Source: an uncultured Bacilli bacterium (GTDB taxonomy: Bacteria; Bacillota_I; Bacilli_A; RF39; UBA660). Taken from it: DNA of 64,000 nucleotides. Position numbers and translations under genes: made by a program. The notes beneath the pieces are model-generated. The model searched no databases, had not been told where the DNA came from, and saw only the letters and a program-made list of their open reading frames with translations. The stretch spans positions 1 to 64,000 of the forward strand of contig CAKOTA010000001.1 in assembly GCA_934119965.1 (NCBI GenBank), given 5' to 3'. Position 1 is the stretch's first letter, and every line of letters starts with the position of its first letter. Of the stretch, positions 51,619-61,617 are shown one piece after another.

Positions 51619-52482
51619 ATGAATAATGAAAATAAAACAAATATAAATTGGTATCCAGGTCATATGGCTAAAACAAAAAGACTAATATCAGAACAAATAA
51701 ATTTAATAGATATTGTTTATGAAGTTGTAGATGCAAGAATACCATATTCATCTAAAATAATTGATATTGACAAATTTATAAAAAATAAACCTAGAATAAT
51801 GATAATGACTAAAATTGATCTATGTGATATGAAAGAAACTAAAAAATGGATAAAATATTACGAAGATAAAGGATACAAGGTAATTCCAATAGATTTAATA
51901 AATAATAATTCGATAAAAAAAATAATAGATACAACTGAAGAGCTAATGAAAGAAAAAAACAATATTCGTGAAAGTAAAGGATTAACTAAAAGAAAAACTA
52001 GGGTATTAGTAGTAGGAATACCAAATGTTGGAAAGTCAACATTAATAAATAAACTAGTTGGCAAAAAAGTAACAACAACTGGTAATATCCCTGGAGTAAC
52101 TAAAAATCTAAATTGGATTAGAATAAATGATAAATTAGAATTATTAGATTCACCAGGTATATTATGGCCTAAATTTGAAAATCAAAAAATTGCTCTTAAT
52201 TTAGCTTCATTAACAGCAATCAAAGAAGAAATATTACCAATAAGTAATGTAGTATGTTACTTTATTGAAATGTTATACAAATACTATCCAGAAATATTAA
52301 AAAATCGATATAATGTAGATAAAATAGATGAAGAATTTATTGAAGTATTTGAAACAATCGGTAAAAAAAGAGGTTGTTTAGTAAAAGGTGGAATAGTAGA
52401 CTATGATAAAGTTTGTGATGTTGTAATGAGTGATATCAAAAATGGTAATATAAAAGGAATTACATTTGATAGATATGAATAA
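51619..52482 (+). CDS. rbgA: Ribosome biogenesis GTPase RbgA (YlqF)
   Basis: A 287-residue circularly permuted GTPase for late assembly of the 50S subunit. The motif order is G4 (TKID), G5, G1 (GIPNVGKSTLINKL), G3 (DSPGI), as in YlqF. The start NINWYPGHMAKTKRLI is typical. The C-terminal domain ends FDRYE. The ribosome site is weak. mrnC starts inside its end, linking two ribosome-maturation genes. Confidence 0.95.
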   Translation: MNNENKTNINWYPGHMAKTKRLISEQINLIDIVYEVVDARIPYSSKIIDIDKFIKNKPRIMIMTKIDLCDMKETKKWIKYYEDKGYKVIPIDLINNNSIKKIIDTTEELMKEKNNIRESKGLTKRKTRVLVVGIPNVGKSTLINKLVGKKVTTTGNIPGVTKNLNWIRINDKLELLDSPGILWPKFENQKIALNLASLTAIKEEILPISNVVCYFIEMLYKYYPEILKNRYNVDKIDEEFIEVFETIGKKRGCLVKGGIVDYDKVCDVVMSDIKNGNIKGITFDRYE

Positions 52483-52840
52483 CATAAATATTTTAGCTTT
52501 AGCGTATCTTGGCGATGCAATATATGAACTTGAAATAAGAAAATTTTTGTTAGAAAAAAACATAACAAAAGTGAATCAATTACAAACTGAATCCATTAAA
52601 TATGTAAGTGCTATAAATCAAGCAAAATATTTGAAAGAAATGATAGACAAAAATTTCTTTACGGATGAAGAATTAAATGTTATACTTAGAGCACGAAACC
52701 ATAAATCACACAAAAGTAAATCAACAGATATTGTTACTTATAAATATTCAACGGCTTTAGAAGCTGTAATAGGATATTTGTATTATCAAAAAAACAATAA
52801 AAGAATAGAAGAAATAATGAATTATATAAAAGGAGAATGA
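52475..52840 (+). CDS. mrnC: Mini-ribonuclease 3
   Basis: A 121-residue RNase III-like enzyme without a double-strand RNA-binding domain; it matures 23S rRNA in Bacillus. LALAYLGDAIYELEIRKFL holds the catalytic aspartate helix, and YSTALEAVIGYLYYQ the second acidic helix; RARNHKSHKS is typical. ATG 52475 is chosen although an upstream TTG exists. It overlaps rbgA by eight bases. The following rlmB-sigH order is that of Bacillus. Confidence 0.93.
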   Translation: MNNINILALAYLGDAIYELEIRKFLLEKNITKVNQLQTESIKYVSAINQAKYLKEMIDKNFFTDEELNVILRARNHKSHKSKSTDIVTYKYSTALEAVIGYLYYQKNNKRIEEIMNYIKGE

Positions 52841-52842
52841 AA

Positions 52843-53535
52843 ATGTATATATATGGAAAGAATGTAGCTATAGAAACAATTAATAACAAAGAAAAAATCA
52901 AAAAAGCATTTATTTATAAAAATTTTACAGACAATGAAATTCTAAATGAATTAAAAAAACAAAATGTCTACATCAAATATTTAGAAAAAAATGAAATGGA
53001 TAAAATGATTGATGGGTTACATCAAGGAATAATATTAGAAGTAAATGATTTTGAATATAATGACATTGATGAAATGATAGAAGATGATAGTTTAATAGTT
53101 ATATTAGACCATATAGAAGATCCTCATAATTTTGGCGCTATCATAAGAACTTGTGAAGCCGCAGGTGTAAAAGGAATAATAATTCCAAAAGATAGAAGTG
53201 TAGAAGTAAATGCTACAGTAATAAAAGTATCAACAGGAGCAATTAAAAATATGAAAATCGCTCAAGTCACAAACTTAAACAGGACAATAGAATATTTAAA
53301 AAAAGAAGGATTTTGGATAGTTGGAACTGATATGGAAGGCACAAATTATTACGACATTGATTATAAAGGCAAAACTGCTATAGTAATAGGAAATGAAGGA
53401 AGTGGTATGTCTAGATTAGTTAGTGAAAATTGTGATTTTATCGCTAAAATACCAATGAAAGGAACAACAAATAGTCTAAATGCATCAGTAGCAACAGGAA
53501 TTGTAGTTTTTGAAGCCGTAAAACAAAGAGGGTAA
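52843..53535 (+). CDS. rlmB: 23S rRNA 2'-O-methyltransferase RlmB-like (TrmH/SpoU family)
   Basis: A 230-residue SpoU-type enzyme with the knotted SAM site: VILDHIEDPHNFGAIIRTCE, AIVIGNEGSGMSRLV and IPMKGTTNSLNASVATGIVV. The N-terminal ~75 residues form the L30e-like substrate-binding domain. ATG 52843 is seven bases after AGGAG; an earlier ATG lies one base after it. It overlaps nothing but follows mrnC directly. yacP, normally next in Bacillus, is absent. Confidence 0.93.
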   Translation: MYIYGKNVAIETINNKEKIKKAFIYKNFTDNEILNELKKQNVYIKYLEKNEMDKMIDGLHQGIILEVNDFEYNDIDEMIEDDSLIVILDHIEDPHNFGAIIRTCEAAGVKGIIIPKDRSVEVNATVIKVSTGAIKNMKIAQVTNLNRTIEYLKKEGFWIVGTDMEGTNYYDIDYKGKTAIVIGNEGSGMSRLVSENCDFIAKIPMKGTTNSLNASVATGIVVFEAVKQRG

Positions 53536-53539
53536 TAAA

Positions 53540-54151
53540 ATGTACGATAAATATAACGATTATGAATTATTAAGCTATATATCAGAATGTAATGAAGATG
53601 CAACTGATATATTATTAAAAAAATATGAACCATTAATAGTATCAACCGCTAAGAAACTATTAAAAGGAATGGAAAATTTTGGATTAGATATAAATGACCT
53701 AGTTCAAGAGGGAAGACTAGGTTTGTTAAATGCAAGCGAAACATTTACAGAATCAAAAGATACATTATTTTATACATATGCTAAAACATGTATTGAAAGA
53801 AAGATGTATGACTTAGTTAAAAGCACTAGAAGGACAAAACATAAAATCTTGAACGAATCAATTCCAATTGATGTAGATGATGATAAAGGTGAATATAAAG
53901 AACTAGACTATCTATTAAAAGATGAAACAGAAAATCCTGAACAATTATTATTGAATGAAGAAGGCAAAAAAGAGTTACAAAATATTATAAATTCAAAACT
54001 TAATGACATTGAAATTCAAGTACTTGAATTAAAACTAAAAGGATTTGAAAATAAAGAAATATCCGAAATATTAGATTGTGATTATAAAAAAATAGATAAT
54101 ACCTTACAAAGAATAAAACAAAAACTAAAAGAAACAAAAAAATGTTCTTAA
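53540..54151 (+). CDS. sigH: Sigma factor SigH-like (Spo0H)
   Basis: A 203-residue sigma factor. NDYELLSYISECNEDATDIL starts the protein, region 2 has DLVQEGRLGLLNASETFTES and TLFYTYAKTCIERKMYDLV, and region 4 has FENKEISEILDCDYKKIDNT. The STRRTKHKILNESIPID segment resembles SigH. It is four bases after rlmB, as sigH is close to it in Bacillus. SigH starts the sporulation programme. The rpsL promoter begins directly after the stop; rpmG-secE-nusG-rplKAJL-rpoBC, which normally separate the two, are not here. Confidence 0.85.
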   Translation: MYDKYNDYELLSYISECNEDATDILLKKYEPLIVSTAKKLLKGMENFGLDINDLVQEGRLGLLNASETFTESKDTLFYTYAKTCIERKMYDLVKSTRRTKHKILNESIPIDVDDDKGEYKELDYLLKDETENPEQLLLNEEGKKELQNIINSKLNDIEIQVLELKLKGFENKEISEILDCDYKKIDNTLQRIKQKLKETKKCS

Positions 54152-54156
54152 AAATA

Positions 54157-54185
54157 TTGACATTCATATAATAAAATGATATATT
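54157..54185 (+). promoter_or_regulatory. Promoter of the rpsL operon
   Basis: TTGACA (54157-54162), 17 bases, TATATT (54180-54185), six bases downstream of sigH. Confidence 0.65.
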
Positions 54186-54279
54186 ATCAAAGGAATTTAA
54201 TTTATGGGTTTACTTCGGTAAATCTTTAATTAAAAGCAAAATGAAACACCTGGAAGTGTGTAATGAGAGGAGGATTATA
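54186..54279 (+). promoter_or_regulatory. Structured leader of rpsL
   Basis: About 90 bases with a UUCG-capped hairpin (54207-54224) and a second hairpin ACAC...GTGT near 54245-54260, then GAGAGGAGG. It may be a ribosomal-protein autoregulatory leader. No specific match can be claimed without a covariance search. Confidence 0.4.
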
Positions 54280-54696
54280 ATGCCAACAATTAATCAATTA
54301 GTAAGAAAAGGTAGAGGTAGTAAAACTAGAAAGAGTAAATCACCAGTTTTAGCAGTTGGATATAACAGTAGAACAAAAAGAACTACTGATCAAAATTCAC
54401 CACAAAAACGTGGAGTATGTACTCGTGTAGGTACAACAACACCAAAGAAACCAAACTCAGCATTAAGAAAATATGCTCGTGTTAGATTATCAAATGGTAT
54501 GGAAGTTACTGCTTATATCGGTGGTGAAGGACATAACTTACAAGAACACAGTGTTGTATTAATTCGTGGAGGACGTGTTAAAGACCTTATCGGTGTTAGA
54601 TATCATATCGTTCGTGGTACTTTAGATACTGCTGGTATTGATAAAAGACGTCAAGGACGTAGTAAATACGGTACTAAAAAACCTAAAAATAATTAA
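54280..54696 (+). CDS. rpsL: 30S ribosomal protein S12
   Basis: A 138-residue ribosomal protein: [33 protein letters not shown] (with the usual lysine of streptomycin-sensitive S12), and [23 protein letters not shown] 54280 follows GAGGAGG; an upstream in-frame ATG lies in the leader. It opens the str-type operon rpsL-rpsG-fusA-tuf. Confidence 0.98.
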   Translation: MPTINQLVRKGRGSKTRKSKSPVLAVGYNSRTKRTTDQNSPQKRGVCTRVGTTTPKKPNSALRKYARVRLSNGMEVTAYIGGEGHNLQEHSVVLIRGGRVKDLIGVRYHIVRGTLDTAGIDKRRQGRSKYGTKKPKNN

Positions 54697-54728
54697 TAAT
54701 TAAATAAATAGATGAGAGGAGGATATAT

Positions 54729-55196
54729 ATGCGTAAAAGACGTGCAGTTAAAAGAGATGTTTTAGCAGATCCAATGTATAATTCAAAATTAGTTACAAAA
54801 TTAATCAATAGAATTATGTTAGATGGAAAAAAAGGTATAGCTCAAAATATTCTTTATGATGCATTTGATATAATCAAAGAAAAAACTGGTAAAGAACCAA
54901 TGGAAGTTTTTGAAGCAGCTATGGAAAATATCAAACCAGCTCTTGAAGTTAAATCAAGAAGAGTTGGTGGAGCTAACTATCAAGTTCCAATTGAAGTTAG
55001 AGCTGACCGTAGTCAAGCATTAGCTTTAAGATGGTTAGTTAATTATGCTCGTTTAAGAGGAGGTCATTCAATGGCTGAAAATTTAGCAAACGAAATAATT
55101 GATGCATCAGAAGGAACTGGTGGAGCAGTTAAAAAACGTGAAGATACACATAGAATGGCAGAAGCTAATAAAGCATTTGCTCATTATAGATGGTAA
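54729..55196 (+). CDS. rpsG: 30S ribosomal protein S7
   Basis: A 155-residue ribosomal protein of standard length with [40 protein letters not shown] and AFAHYRW at the end. It nucleates the 30S head. GAGAGGAGG precedes the ATG; fusA follows after 18 bases. Confidence 0.98.
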   Translation: MRKRRAVKRDVLADPMYNSKLVTKLINRIMLDGKKGIAQNILYDAFDIIKEKTGKEPMEVFEAAMENIKPALEVKSRRVGGANYQVPIEVRADRSQALALRWLVNYARLRGGHSMAENLANEIIDASEGTGGAVKKREDTHRMAEANKAFAHYRW

Positions 55197-55214
55197 TAGG
55201 AAAGGAATTAAATT

Positions 55215-57290
55215 ATGGCTCGTGAATATAGTTTAGAGAAAACTCGTAATTTTGGGATAATGGCCCATATTGACGCAGGTAAAACTACTATGACAGAACG
55301 TATCTTATTCCATACTCATAAAATCCATAAAATAGGAGAAACTCATGATGGTGCTTCTCAAATGGACTGGATGGAACAAGAACAAGAACGTGGTATAACT
55401 ATTACTTCAGCTGCAACAACTGCATACTGGAAAGGTTATAGATTAAATATAATCGACACTCCAGGTCACGTTGACTTTACAGTAGAAGTTTCTAGATCAC
55501 TTCGTGTACTAGATGGTGCGGTAGCACTTCTAGACTCTAACGCTGGTGTTGAACCACAAACAGAAACAGTTTGGCGTCAAGCTGATGAATTCAAAGTTCC
55601 TCGTATAATTTTCTGTAATAAAATGGATAAATTAGGAGCAAGCTTTGAAATGTCACTTAAATCAATTGGAGAAAGATTAGGGGTAAATTATGCACCAATC
55701 GAATGGCCAATTGGAGCTGAAAGTGAATTTAATGGAATTATTGATTTAGTTACAATGAAAGCTTATCATTATGATGGACAACAAATTGAAGAACCAACTG
55801 AAATTGAAATTCCTGCAGAATTAAAAGATATAGCTGATAAGAAACGTTCAGAATTAATCGAATCAGTTGTTGAATTTGATGATGCTTTAATGGAAAAATA
55901 TCTTGAAGGTAATGAACTTACTGTTGAAGAAATTAAAGGAGCTATCAGAAAAGGTGTTCTTGAAGTTAAATTCTTCCCAGTAATGTGTGGTACTGCTTTA
56001 GGAAATAAAGGTACTAAATTATTACTTGATGCAGTTATAGATTATATGCCAGCACCAACAGATATTGAATCAATTAAAGGTGTTGACTTAGATGGTAAAG
56101 AAATAGTAAGACATCCATCTGACTCTGAACCATTTAGTGCATTAGCATTTAAAGTTATGACAGACCCATTTGTTGGTAGGCTTACTTTCTTTAGAGTTTA
56201 CTCAGGACATTTAAGTAGTGGTTCTTATGTATTAAATGCAAGTAAAAACAAAAAAGAAAGATTAGGAAGAATTCTTCAAATGCATGCTAACAACAGAACT
56301 GAAATTAGTGAAGTATTTACTGGTGATATAGCTGCAGCAGTAGGATTTAAAGATACTACTACTGGAGATACATTATGTGATGAAAAACACGCTTGTATTT
56401 TGGAATCAATGGAATTCCCAGAACCAGTTATTGAACTTACTGTTGAACCTAAATCAAAAGCTGATCAAGATAAAATGGCATTAGCTTTACAAAAATTATC
56501 AGAAGAAGATCCAACATTTAGAGCTTCTACTAACCATGAAACTGGTCAAACTATTATAGCTGGTATGGGTGAATTACACTTGGATATCATCGTTGATAGA
56601 ATGAAAAGAGAATTTGGTGTTGAAGCAAACGTTGGTCAACCACAAGTTTCATATCGTGAAACATTAACACAAACAGCTGAATGTGAAGGTAAATATATTA
56701 AACAATCAGGTGGTCGTGGACAATATGGTCACGTATGGATTAAATTCGAACCAAATCCAGATAAAGGATATGAATTCGTTGATGCAGTTGTTGGTGGTGT
56801 AGTTCCAAGAGAATACATTCCAGTAACTGATAAGGGATTACAAGAAGCTATGAAAACTGGTGTTCTTGCTGGATTCCCAATGGTAGATGTTAAAGCAACA
56901 TTATTCGATGGTTCTTATCATGATGTTGACTCATCTGAAATGGCTTATAAAATAGCTGCAAGTATGGCTTTAAAAGAAGCAAAAAATAAATGTAAACCAA
57001 TATTACTAGAACCAATTATGAAAGTTCAAGTAGTAGTTCCAGATGAATATCTTGGAAATGTTATGGGAGATATTACATCTCGTCGTGGTAAACCACTTGG
57101 TCAAGAATCAAGAGGTAATGCATTAGCAATCGATGCAATGGTACCACTTTCTGAAATGTTTGGATATGTTACATCATTAAGATCTAATACTCAAGGTAGA
57201 GGTAACTATACAATGGTATTTGACCATTATGAAGAAGTACCAAGAAATATTTCAGAAGAAATCATCAAAAAATTTGGTGGAAATAACTAA
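55215..57290 (+). CDS. fusA: Elongation factor G
   Basis: A 691-residue translocation GTPase. G1 AHIDAGKTT is near residue 18, then [40 protein letters not shown] and NKMDK; domain IV contains [18 protein letters not shown]. Length is normal. It follows rpsG; a hairpin of unclear role separates it from tuf. Confidence 0.98.
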   Translation: MAREYSLEKTRNFGIMAHIDAGKTTMTERILFHTHKIHKIGETHDGASQMDWMEQEQERGITITSAATTAYWKGYRLNIIDTPGHVDFTVEVSRSLRVLDGAVALLDSNAGVEPQTETVWRQADEFKVPRIIFCNKMDKLGASFEMSLKSIGERLGVNYAPIEWPIGAESEFNGIIDLVTMKAYHYDGQQIEEPTEIEIPAELKDIADKKRSELIESVVEFDDALMEKYLEGNELTVEEIKGAIRKGVLEVKFFPVMCGTALGNKGTKLLLDAVIDYMPAPTDIESIKGVDLDGKEIVRHPSDSEPFSALAFKVMTDPFVGRLTFFRVYSGHLSSGSYVLNASKNKKERLGRILQMHANNRTEISEVFTGDIAAAVGFKDTTTGDTLCDEKHACILESMEFPEPVIELTVEPKSKADQDKMALALQKLSEEDPTFRASTNHETGQTIIAGMGELHLDIIVDRMKREFGVEANVGQPQVSYRETLTQTAECEGKYIKQSGGRGQYGHVWIKFEPNPDKGYEFVDAVVGGVVPREYIPVTDKGLQEAMKTGVLAGFPMVDVKATLFDGSYHDVDSSEMAYKIAASMALKEAKNKCKPILLEPIMKVQVVVPDEYLGNVMGDITSRRGKPLGQESRGNALAIDAMVPLSEMFGYVTSLRSNTQGRGNYTMVFDHYEEVPRNISEEIIKKFGGNN

Positions 57291-57301
57291 AAGTATATAA
57301 A

Positions 57302-57333
57302 CTAAAGGAAAAATACTTGCTATTTTTCCTTAG
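57302..57333 (+). promoter_or_regulatory. Long hairpin between fusA and tuf
   Basis: A stem of about 13 pairs (57302-57315 with 57321-57333, one bulge) and a five-base loop. No T tract follows; a TATAAAAT -10 candidate comes next. It may be a partial terminator or a processing/stability element that lets tuf be expressed apart from fusA. Confidence 0.5.
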
Positions 57334-57377
57334 TTGATATAAAATAAATATGTAATTAAATAGAGGAGGAAAAAATT

Positions 57378-58562
57378 ATGGCAAAAGCAAAATTTGATCG
57401 TTCAAAACCACATGTTAACATTGGTACAATTGGACACGTAGACCATGGTAAAACTACATTAACTGCTGCAATTTCAAAATGTTTAGCAGGAAAAAATGGT
57501 AACGAAGCAGTAGATTTCGCTAACATTGATAAAGCACCAGAAGAAAGAGAAAGAGGTATTACAATCAATACAGCTCACATTGAATATAGTACTGAAAAAA
57601 GACACTATGCTCATGTTGACTGTCCAGGACATGCTGACTATGTAAAAAATATGATTACTGGTGCAGCTCAAATGGATGGAGCTATCTTAGTTATAGCTGC
57701 AACTGATGGACCTATGGCACAAACTCGTGAACATATCTTATTATCACGTCAAGTTGGTGTACCTCGTATGGTTGTATTTATGAATAAATGCGACATGGTT
57801 GATGATGCTGAATTATTAGATTTAGTTGAAATGGAAATTCGTGAATTATTAAACGAATATGGATTTGATGGAGATAATACTCCAATTATTAGAGGATCAG
57901 CTCTTAAAGCACTTGAAGGAGATCCAGCTTGGACTTCTAAAATTGACGAACTTATGGATGCTGTTGATACATGGATTGAAACTCCAGTTCATGATTTAGA
58001 CAAACCATTCTTAATGCCAATCGAAGATGTATTTACTATTACAGGACGTGGAACTGTTGTTACAGGACGTGTTGAAAGAGGTAAATTAAATCTTAATGAT
58101 GAAGTTGAAATAGTTGGTTTAAAACCTACTAAGAAAACTGTTGTTACTGGAATTGAAATGTTCCGTAAACAATTAGACTATGCTGAATCAGGAGATAATG
58201 CAGGTGTATTATTAAGAGGTATTTCAAGAGAAGAAGTAGAACGTGGTCAAGTATTAGCAAAACCAGGTACTGTTACTCCACATAAAAAATTCAAAGCTGA
58301 AGTATATGTACTTAGCAAAGAAGAAGGTGGAAGACATACTCCATTCTTCAGTAACTATAGACCTCAATTCTATTTCCGTACTACAGATGTAACTGGTGTT
58401 ATTGAATTACCAGCTGGTACTGAAATGGTTATGCCAGGTGACAATGTTACTATGACAGTTGAATTAATTGCCCCAATCGCTATCGAAAACGGAACTAAAT
58501 TCTCAATTCGTGAAGGTGGTAGAACAGTTGGTTCAGGTGTAGTTTCTGAAATCGTTGAATAA
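57378..58562 (+). CDS. tuf: Elongation factor Tu
   Basis: A 394-residue GTPase that delivers aminoacyl-t[22 protein letters not shown] (G1), [20 protein letters not shown] (G3), NKCDMVDD (G4) and the C-terminal [20 protein letters not shown] are all present. GAGGAGG gives a strong start. Codon use is richer in CGT and GGT than in other genes, as expected for high expression. A terminator follows. Confidence 0.99.
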   Translation: MAKAKFDRSKPHVNIGTIGHVDHGKTTLTAAISKCLAGKNGNEAVDFANIDKAPEERERGITINTAHIEYSTEKRHYAHVDCPGHADYVKNMITGAAQMDGAILVIAATDGPMAQTREHILLSRQVGVPRMVVFMNKCDMVDDAELLDLVEMEIRELLNEYGFDGDNTPIIRGSALKALEGDPAWTSKIDELMDAVDTWIETPVHDLDKPFLMPIEDVFTITGRGTVVTGRVERGKLNLNDEVEIVGLKPTKKTVVTGIEMFRKQLDYAESGDNAGVLLRGISREEVERGQVLAKPGTVTPHKKFKAEVYVLSKEEGGRHTPFFSNYRPQFYFRTTDVTGVIELPAGTEMVMPGDNVTMTVELIAPIAIENGTKFSIREGGRTVGSGVVSEIVE

Positions 58563-58569
58563 TTAAAAT

Positions 58570-58596
58570 AAAGACATATTAAATATGTCTTTTTTA
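58570..58596 (+). terminator. Terminator of tuf
   Basis: Ten-base stem AAGACATATT/AATATGTCTT with a T tract, leading into TATAAT at about 58600. Confidence 0.85.
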
Positions 58597-58630
58597 TGTT
58601 ATAATCATTTTATGAAGTAGGTGTTTAATA

Positions 58631-58678
58631 ATGAAAAAAATAATTTTAAATAATTTAACTTACATTGTTATTGTATAA
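58631..58678 (+). CDS. Possible 15-residue leader peptide
   Basis: ATG with AGTAGGTG upstream gives MKKIILNNLTYIVIV, then TAA. A TATAAT lies about 25 bases before the ribosome site, and the two-way hairpin at 58722-58752 would end a transcript of about 140 bases. It might be a small RNA with a tiny frame, or the remains of a longer gene. Weak evidence. Confidence 0.25.
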   Translation: MKKIILNNLTYIVIV

Positions 58679-58721
58679 CTAAAATGCTAAAGGATAATTA
58701 ATAATTATATTTGGTAAGAAT

Positions 58722-58752
58722 ACAAAAAAAGAAATAATATTATTTCTTTTTT
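58722..58752. terminator. Two-way terminator before the FemA/B gene end
   Basis: Palindrome AGAAATAAT/ATTATTTCT flanked by A on one side and T on the other. Confidence 0.75.
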
Positions 58753-59966
58753 AATTGGCTTTGACTTTTATATATAAAATATAATGCTTTATTTGTTACT
58801 AATTCAAAATCTCCAATATACTCATATATATTTGAATTAAAATTTAATTTAAATTCATTTAATCCTAAATATTTATTGTCATTGGTATTTGGATTGACAA
58901 TTCCTCCAAAATTAAATTTTTCATAATTTAATTCCGAATATTTTTGGATTAACTTCCATATTAATAAATGTTTAGCATTTAATCTTTTAAATTTAGTATC
59001 ATATCCATCCATTAATAAGTTAATTTCTTTATTATTTTTAACTATTAAAGCAGATGATACAACGATACCATCAGGGTATTTACTTAATAATCTAGTAGCA
59101 TAAATTAAATTACTTTTATATTTATCTAATAGAATATCATTTTCCATTTTTTCTTTTAATAAATTTTTATTGTTTTTTAATTCATTATTTAATTTATTAC
59201 ATTTTTCTTCTTGTAAAGCAAAATTTTTATTACATAATTTTAAAAATTTAACAGTATCTAGTTTAGCAAAATAAAATTCGATATTATTTTCTTTTGAAAA
59301 ATATTTGTAACAATTCTTAAAATATTCTAATTCTCTAGGATATTTATTTTTAGTATGAATATATAAATAATCAAGATTGTTTATATCACCTTTATATATT
59401 CTGATTCCGATGTTTTCGGCATTTCTGATTTTTGTTCTTACTGTTTTTTTGATATTTTTAAATAATGTATAATAAGGTAAATTTAAATCTAAGATAGCTT
59501 CATATCTTGGTTTTAAAGCCTCAAAATAATTGTTGTATCCTAAATGTCTATATCCTAATTTTGTTAATGAACTAAATATTTTTGTATAGTTTTCATTTTC
59601 ATAAGATATCTCGTTTTTATTTGAATATTTTGTTTTAATAATAGGTGGACATAATTTGATTGCTACTACACCTAATTTACCAAGGTATTTTTTTATTTGG
59701 ACAGTAAATATCTTTAGCAATTCTGTATCATTATAATCGATTAAAAAACCTTTTGGAGCATAAGCATATTTGAATTTGTCTCTTTTTTGAATCAGTATTA
59801 ATGAGGCAGCAACTATATTATTTTCATCTGATAGTCCTAGAAAGATAGTGTCATAATTCTCGTGATTCATAACAAAACCGTATTCGATTGTCTGATAAAT
59901 AGATTTTACATTAAATTTATTAGTGAACTTTTTAAATTCCTCATTAGTTAACTCTTTTATTTGCAT
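58740..59966 (-). CDS. Peptidoglycan bridge aminoacyltransferase, FemA/FemB family
   Basis: A 408-residue protein with two GNAT-like halves and an inserted helical arm, the FemA/B/X architecture. SIYQTIEYGFVMNHENYDTI at the start, KYAYAPKGFLIDYND, the LFKNIKKTVRTKIRNAENIG segment, the coiled-coil arm (CNKLNNELKNNKNLLKEKME) and KHLLIWKLIQKYSELNYEKF followed by NFGGI are typical. It adds amino acids from aminoacyl-tRNA to the peptidoglycan precursor side chain. Which of FemX/A/B it is cannot be told. AGGTGATTTT precedes the ATG on the minus strand. Confidence 0.9.
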   Translation of the reverse strand: MQIKELTNEEFKKFTNKFNVKSIYQTIEYGFVMNHENYDTIFLGLSDENNIVAASLILIQKRDKFKYAYAPKGFLIDYNDTELLKIFTVQIKKYLGKLGVVAIKLCPPIIKTKYSNKNEISYENENYTKIFSSLTKLGYRHLGYNNYFEALKPRYEAILDLNLPYYTLFKNIKKTVRTKIRNAENIGIRIYKGDINNLDYLYIHTKNKYPRELEYFKNCYKYFSKENNIEFYFAKLDTVKFLKLCNKNFALQEEKCNKLNNELKNNKNLLKEKMENDILLDKYKSNLIYATRLLSKYPDGIVVSSALIVKNNKEINLLMDGYDTKFKRLNAKHLLIWKLIQKYSELNYEKFNFGGIVNPNTNDNKYLGLNEFKLNFNSNIYEYIGDFELVTNKALYFIYKSQSQLKKK

Positions 59967-60067
59967 AAAATCACCTAATTAATTGTAGCACATCCATAAT
60001 AATTTGACAAATGAATGTTTTTAGATTAGAATACATAATTAAATTGTAACTTTGTGTGGTGATGAAA

Positions 60068-61486
60068 ATGAATAGTGACTTAAAGATAATAAAGAAAAAA
60101 TATGGTGAAAAAATGATGCATTATTGTAGAGAAGAATTTTCTACTATTTTGGAAAAAGAAGGATTATTATCAAGTTTACTTTTAAGCCATTTTAATGAAA
60201 GTCATATATTGTATGATGACATAGTTGATGATGGTATACTAAATGATTTTAAAGATTATATTTATAGTTTAATTGATGTTGAAAATGATATGAAATTAGT
60301 AGTAGAAAAAACACCACAGGAATTATTATCAGAAGTTGGATATTATTTATATGAATGTAAAACAGAAGAAGATATTCAATCATTTAAAAAATATTATTCT
60401 AAAGGTGAAGAATTATGCACTTTTAAAGGAAATAGATTGGAAAGTAACTATGTATTTTTCGCTGTAAAAAAAGATGTTGATAAAATAAAAAGGGAAGATT
60501 TTCCTAAGCCACAAAGACAGGATTTGTATGGAACATCAGTCATAAGTATTCAATTTACTAGAAGTAAACCTGGTACCTTATCAATAAAAAACAGATATAA
60601 TCATACAGTTAATAATTCAGACGCTACATTTTCAAATAATTTAGATAATATTATTCCTGGACTAACTGAAAGTTTTAAAGAATATTATGGATTTTCATTA
60701 AAAAATAGTAATGTTGATTTTGAAATAGAAAATTATGTTCAAGCGAATGATGGAAAATATTATAAATATAATTATGAAATTGATAATGTATACTATTGTC
60801 CTGATAATATTATAATTAATAATTTTGAAGTGGAAAAATATGATAAAGAAAGATATATTATATTTGATTACTTTATTCTTGATTTAAAATCAAAAGAAAT
60901 TACAGCTGACTTTGATGATTCTTTTATATGCACAATACCTGATATAGATAAAATAGAAGTTACAAAATCAGAAATAGGAAAAAATATAAATATAACGCCC
61001 TGTTACGATGAAAAAATAATAATTGGATTAGATAATGAAAATAATTTAATTAAATATATTAATAATAATGTTGAATTTATTTATGATAATTTTTTATATT
61101 ATAATGAAAAATTAGAAACATTATGTATGTCTAATTTGAAAGAATGTGGATATTGTTTTTTGGGTAATAATTTAAAATTACAAGAATTAAAATTACCAAA
61201 TTTGAAGGCATGTGGAGATCGTTTTTTATATGGTAATAAATTACTAAAAAAATTAGATTTACCAAATTTGAAAGAATGTGGAGATTATTTTTTGTGTAAT
61301 AATTTAAAATTACAAGAATTAAAATTACCAAATTTGAAGGCATGTGGATATCGTTTTTTATATAGTAATTCCAATTTACAAGAATTAAATTTACCGAATT
61401 TACAGTATTATGGAAATGGAATTAATCCAATTGTATTTGAATATTTAACAGAAAATAAACAGAAAGTAAAAGTAAAAAGATTATAA
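60068..61486 (+). CDS. Leucine-rich-repeat protein with conserved N-terminal domain
   Basis: A 472-residue protein without signal peptide. The N-terminal two thirds is a globular domain containing SIKNRYNHTVNNSDATFSNN and LDNIIPGLTESFKEYYGFSL. The C terminus holds about five BspA/LRR_5-like repeats of 21-23 residues with the pattern L-x-x-L-x-L-P-N-L-K-x-C-G-x-x-F-L. Two repeat pairs are almost identical in DNA at a 132-base distance (starting 61166 and 61298). ATG 60068 follows GGTGAT. It is probably a binding protein inside the cell; partner unknown. Confidence 0.75.
   Translation: MNSDLKIIKKKYGEKMMHYCREEFSTILEKEGLLSSLLLSHFNESHILYDDIVDDGILNDFKDYIYSLIDVENDMKLVVEKTPQELLSEVGYYLYECKTEEDIQSFKKYYSKGEELCTFKGNRLESNYVFFAVKKDVDKIKREDFPKPQRQDLYGTSVISIQFTRSKPGTLSIKNRYNHTVNNSDATFSNNLDNIIPGLTESFKEYYGFSLKNSNVDFEIENYVQANDGKYYKYNYEIDNVYYCPDNIIINNFEVEKYDKERYIIFDYFILDLKSKEITADFDDSFICTIPDIDKIEVTKSEIGKNINITPCYDEKIIIGLDNENNLIKYINNNVEFIYDNFLYYNEKLETLCMSNLKECGYCFLGNNLKLQELKLPNLKACGDRFLYGNKLLKKLDLPNLKECGDYFLCNNLKLQELKLPNLKACGYRFLYSNSNLQELNLPNLQYYGNGINPIVFEYLTENKQKVKVKRL
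61166..61370 (+). repeat. 132-base tandem repeat inside the LRR gene
   Basis: The stretch beginning at 61166 recurs from 61298 with very few changes (GGAGATCG versus GGATATCG, TGGTAAT versus TAGTAAT). Each unit encodes 44 residues, i.e. two leucine-rich repeats. Confidence 0.85.
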
Positions 61487-61487
61487 C

Positions 61488-61515
61488 AAAAGATAAAAAT
61501 TGCTCTATCTTTTTT
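61488..61515 (+). terminator. Terminator of the LRR gene
   Basis: Stem AAAAGATA/TATCTTTT with a ten-base loop and T residues. Confidence 0.65.
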
Positions 61516-61544
61516 CGTTAATAAATATCTAAAAATTCAATAAT

Positions 61545-61572
61545 TTGACAAACTAAAATTTTTGTATATAAT
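61545..61572 (+). promoter_or_regulatory. Promoter of the polysaccharide locus
   Basis: TTGACA (61545-61550), 16 bases, TATAAT (61567-61572), then a 45-base leader ending in AGGGGGGA. Confidence 0.75.
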
Positions 61573-61617
61573 AAGTAACACTTGAACGACTAATTATGAT
61601 AATCAGGGGGGATTAAA

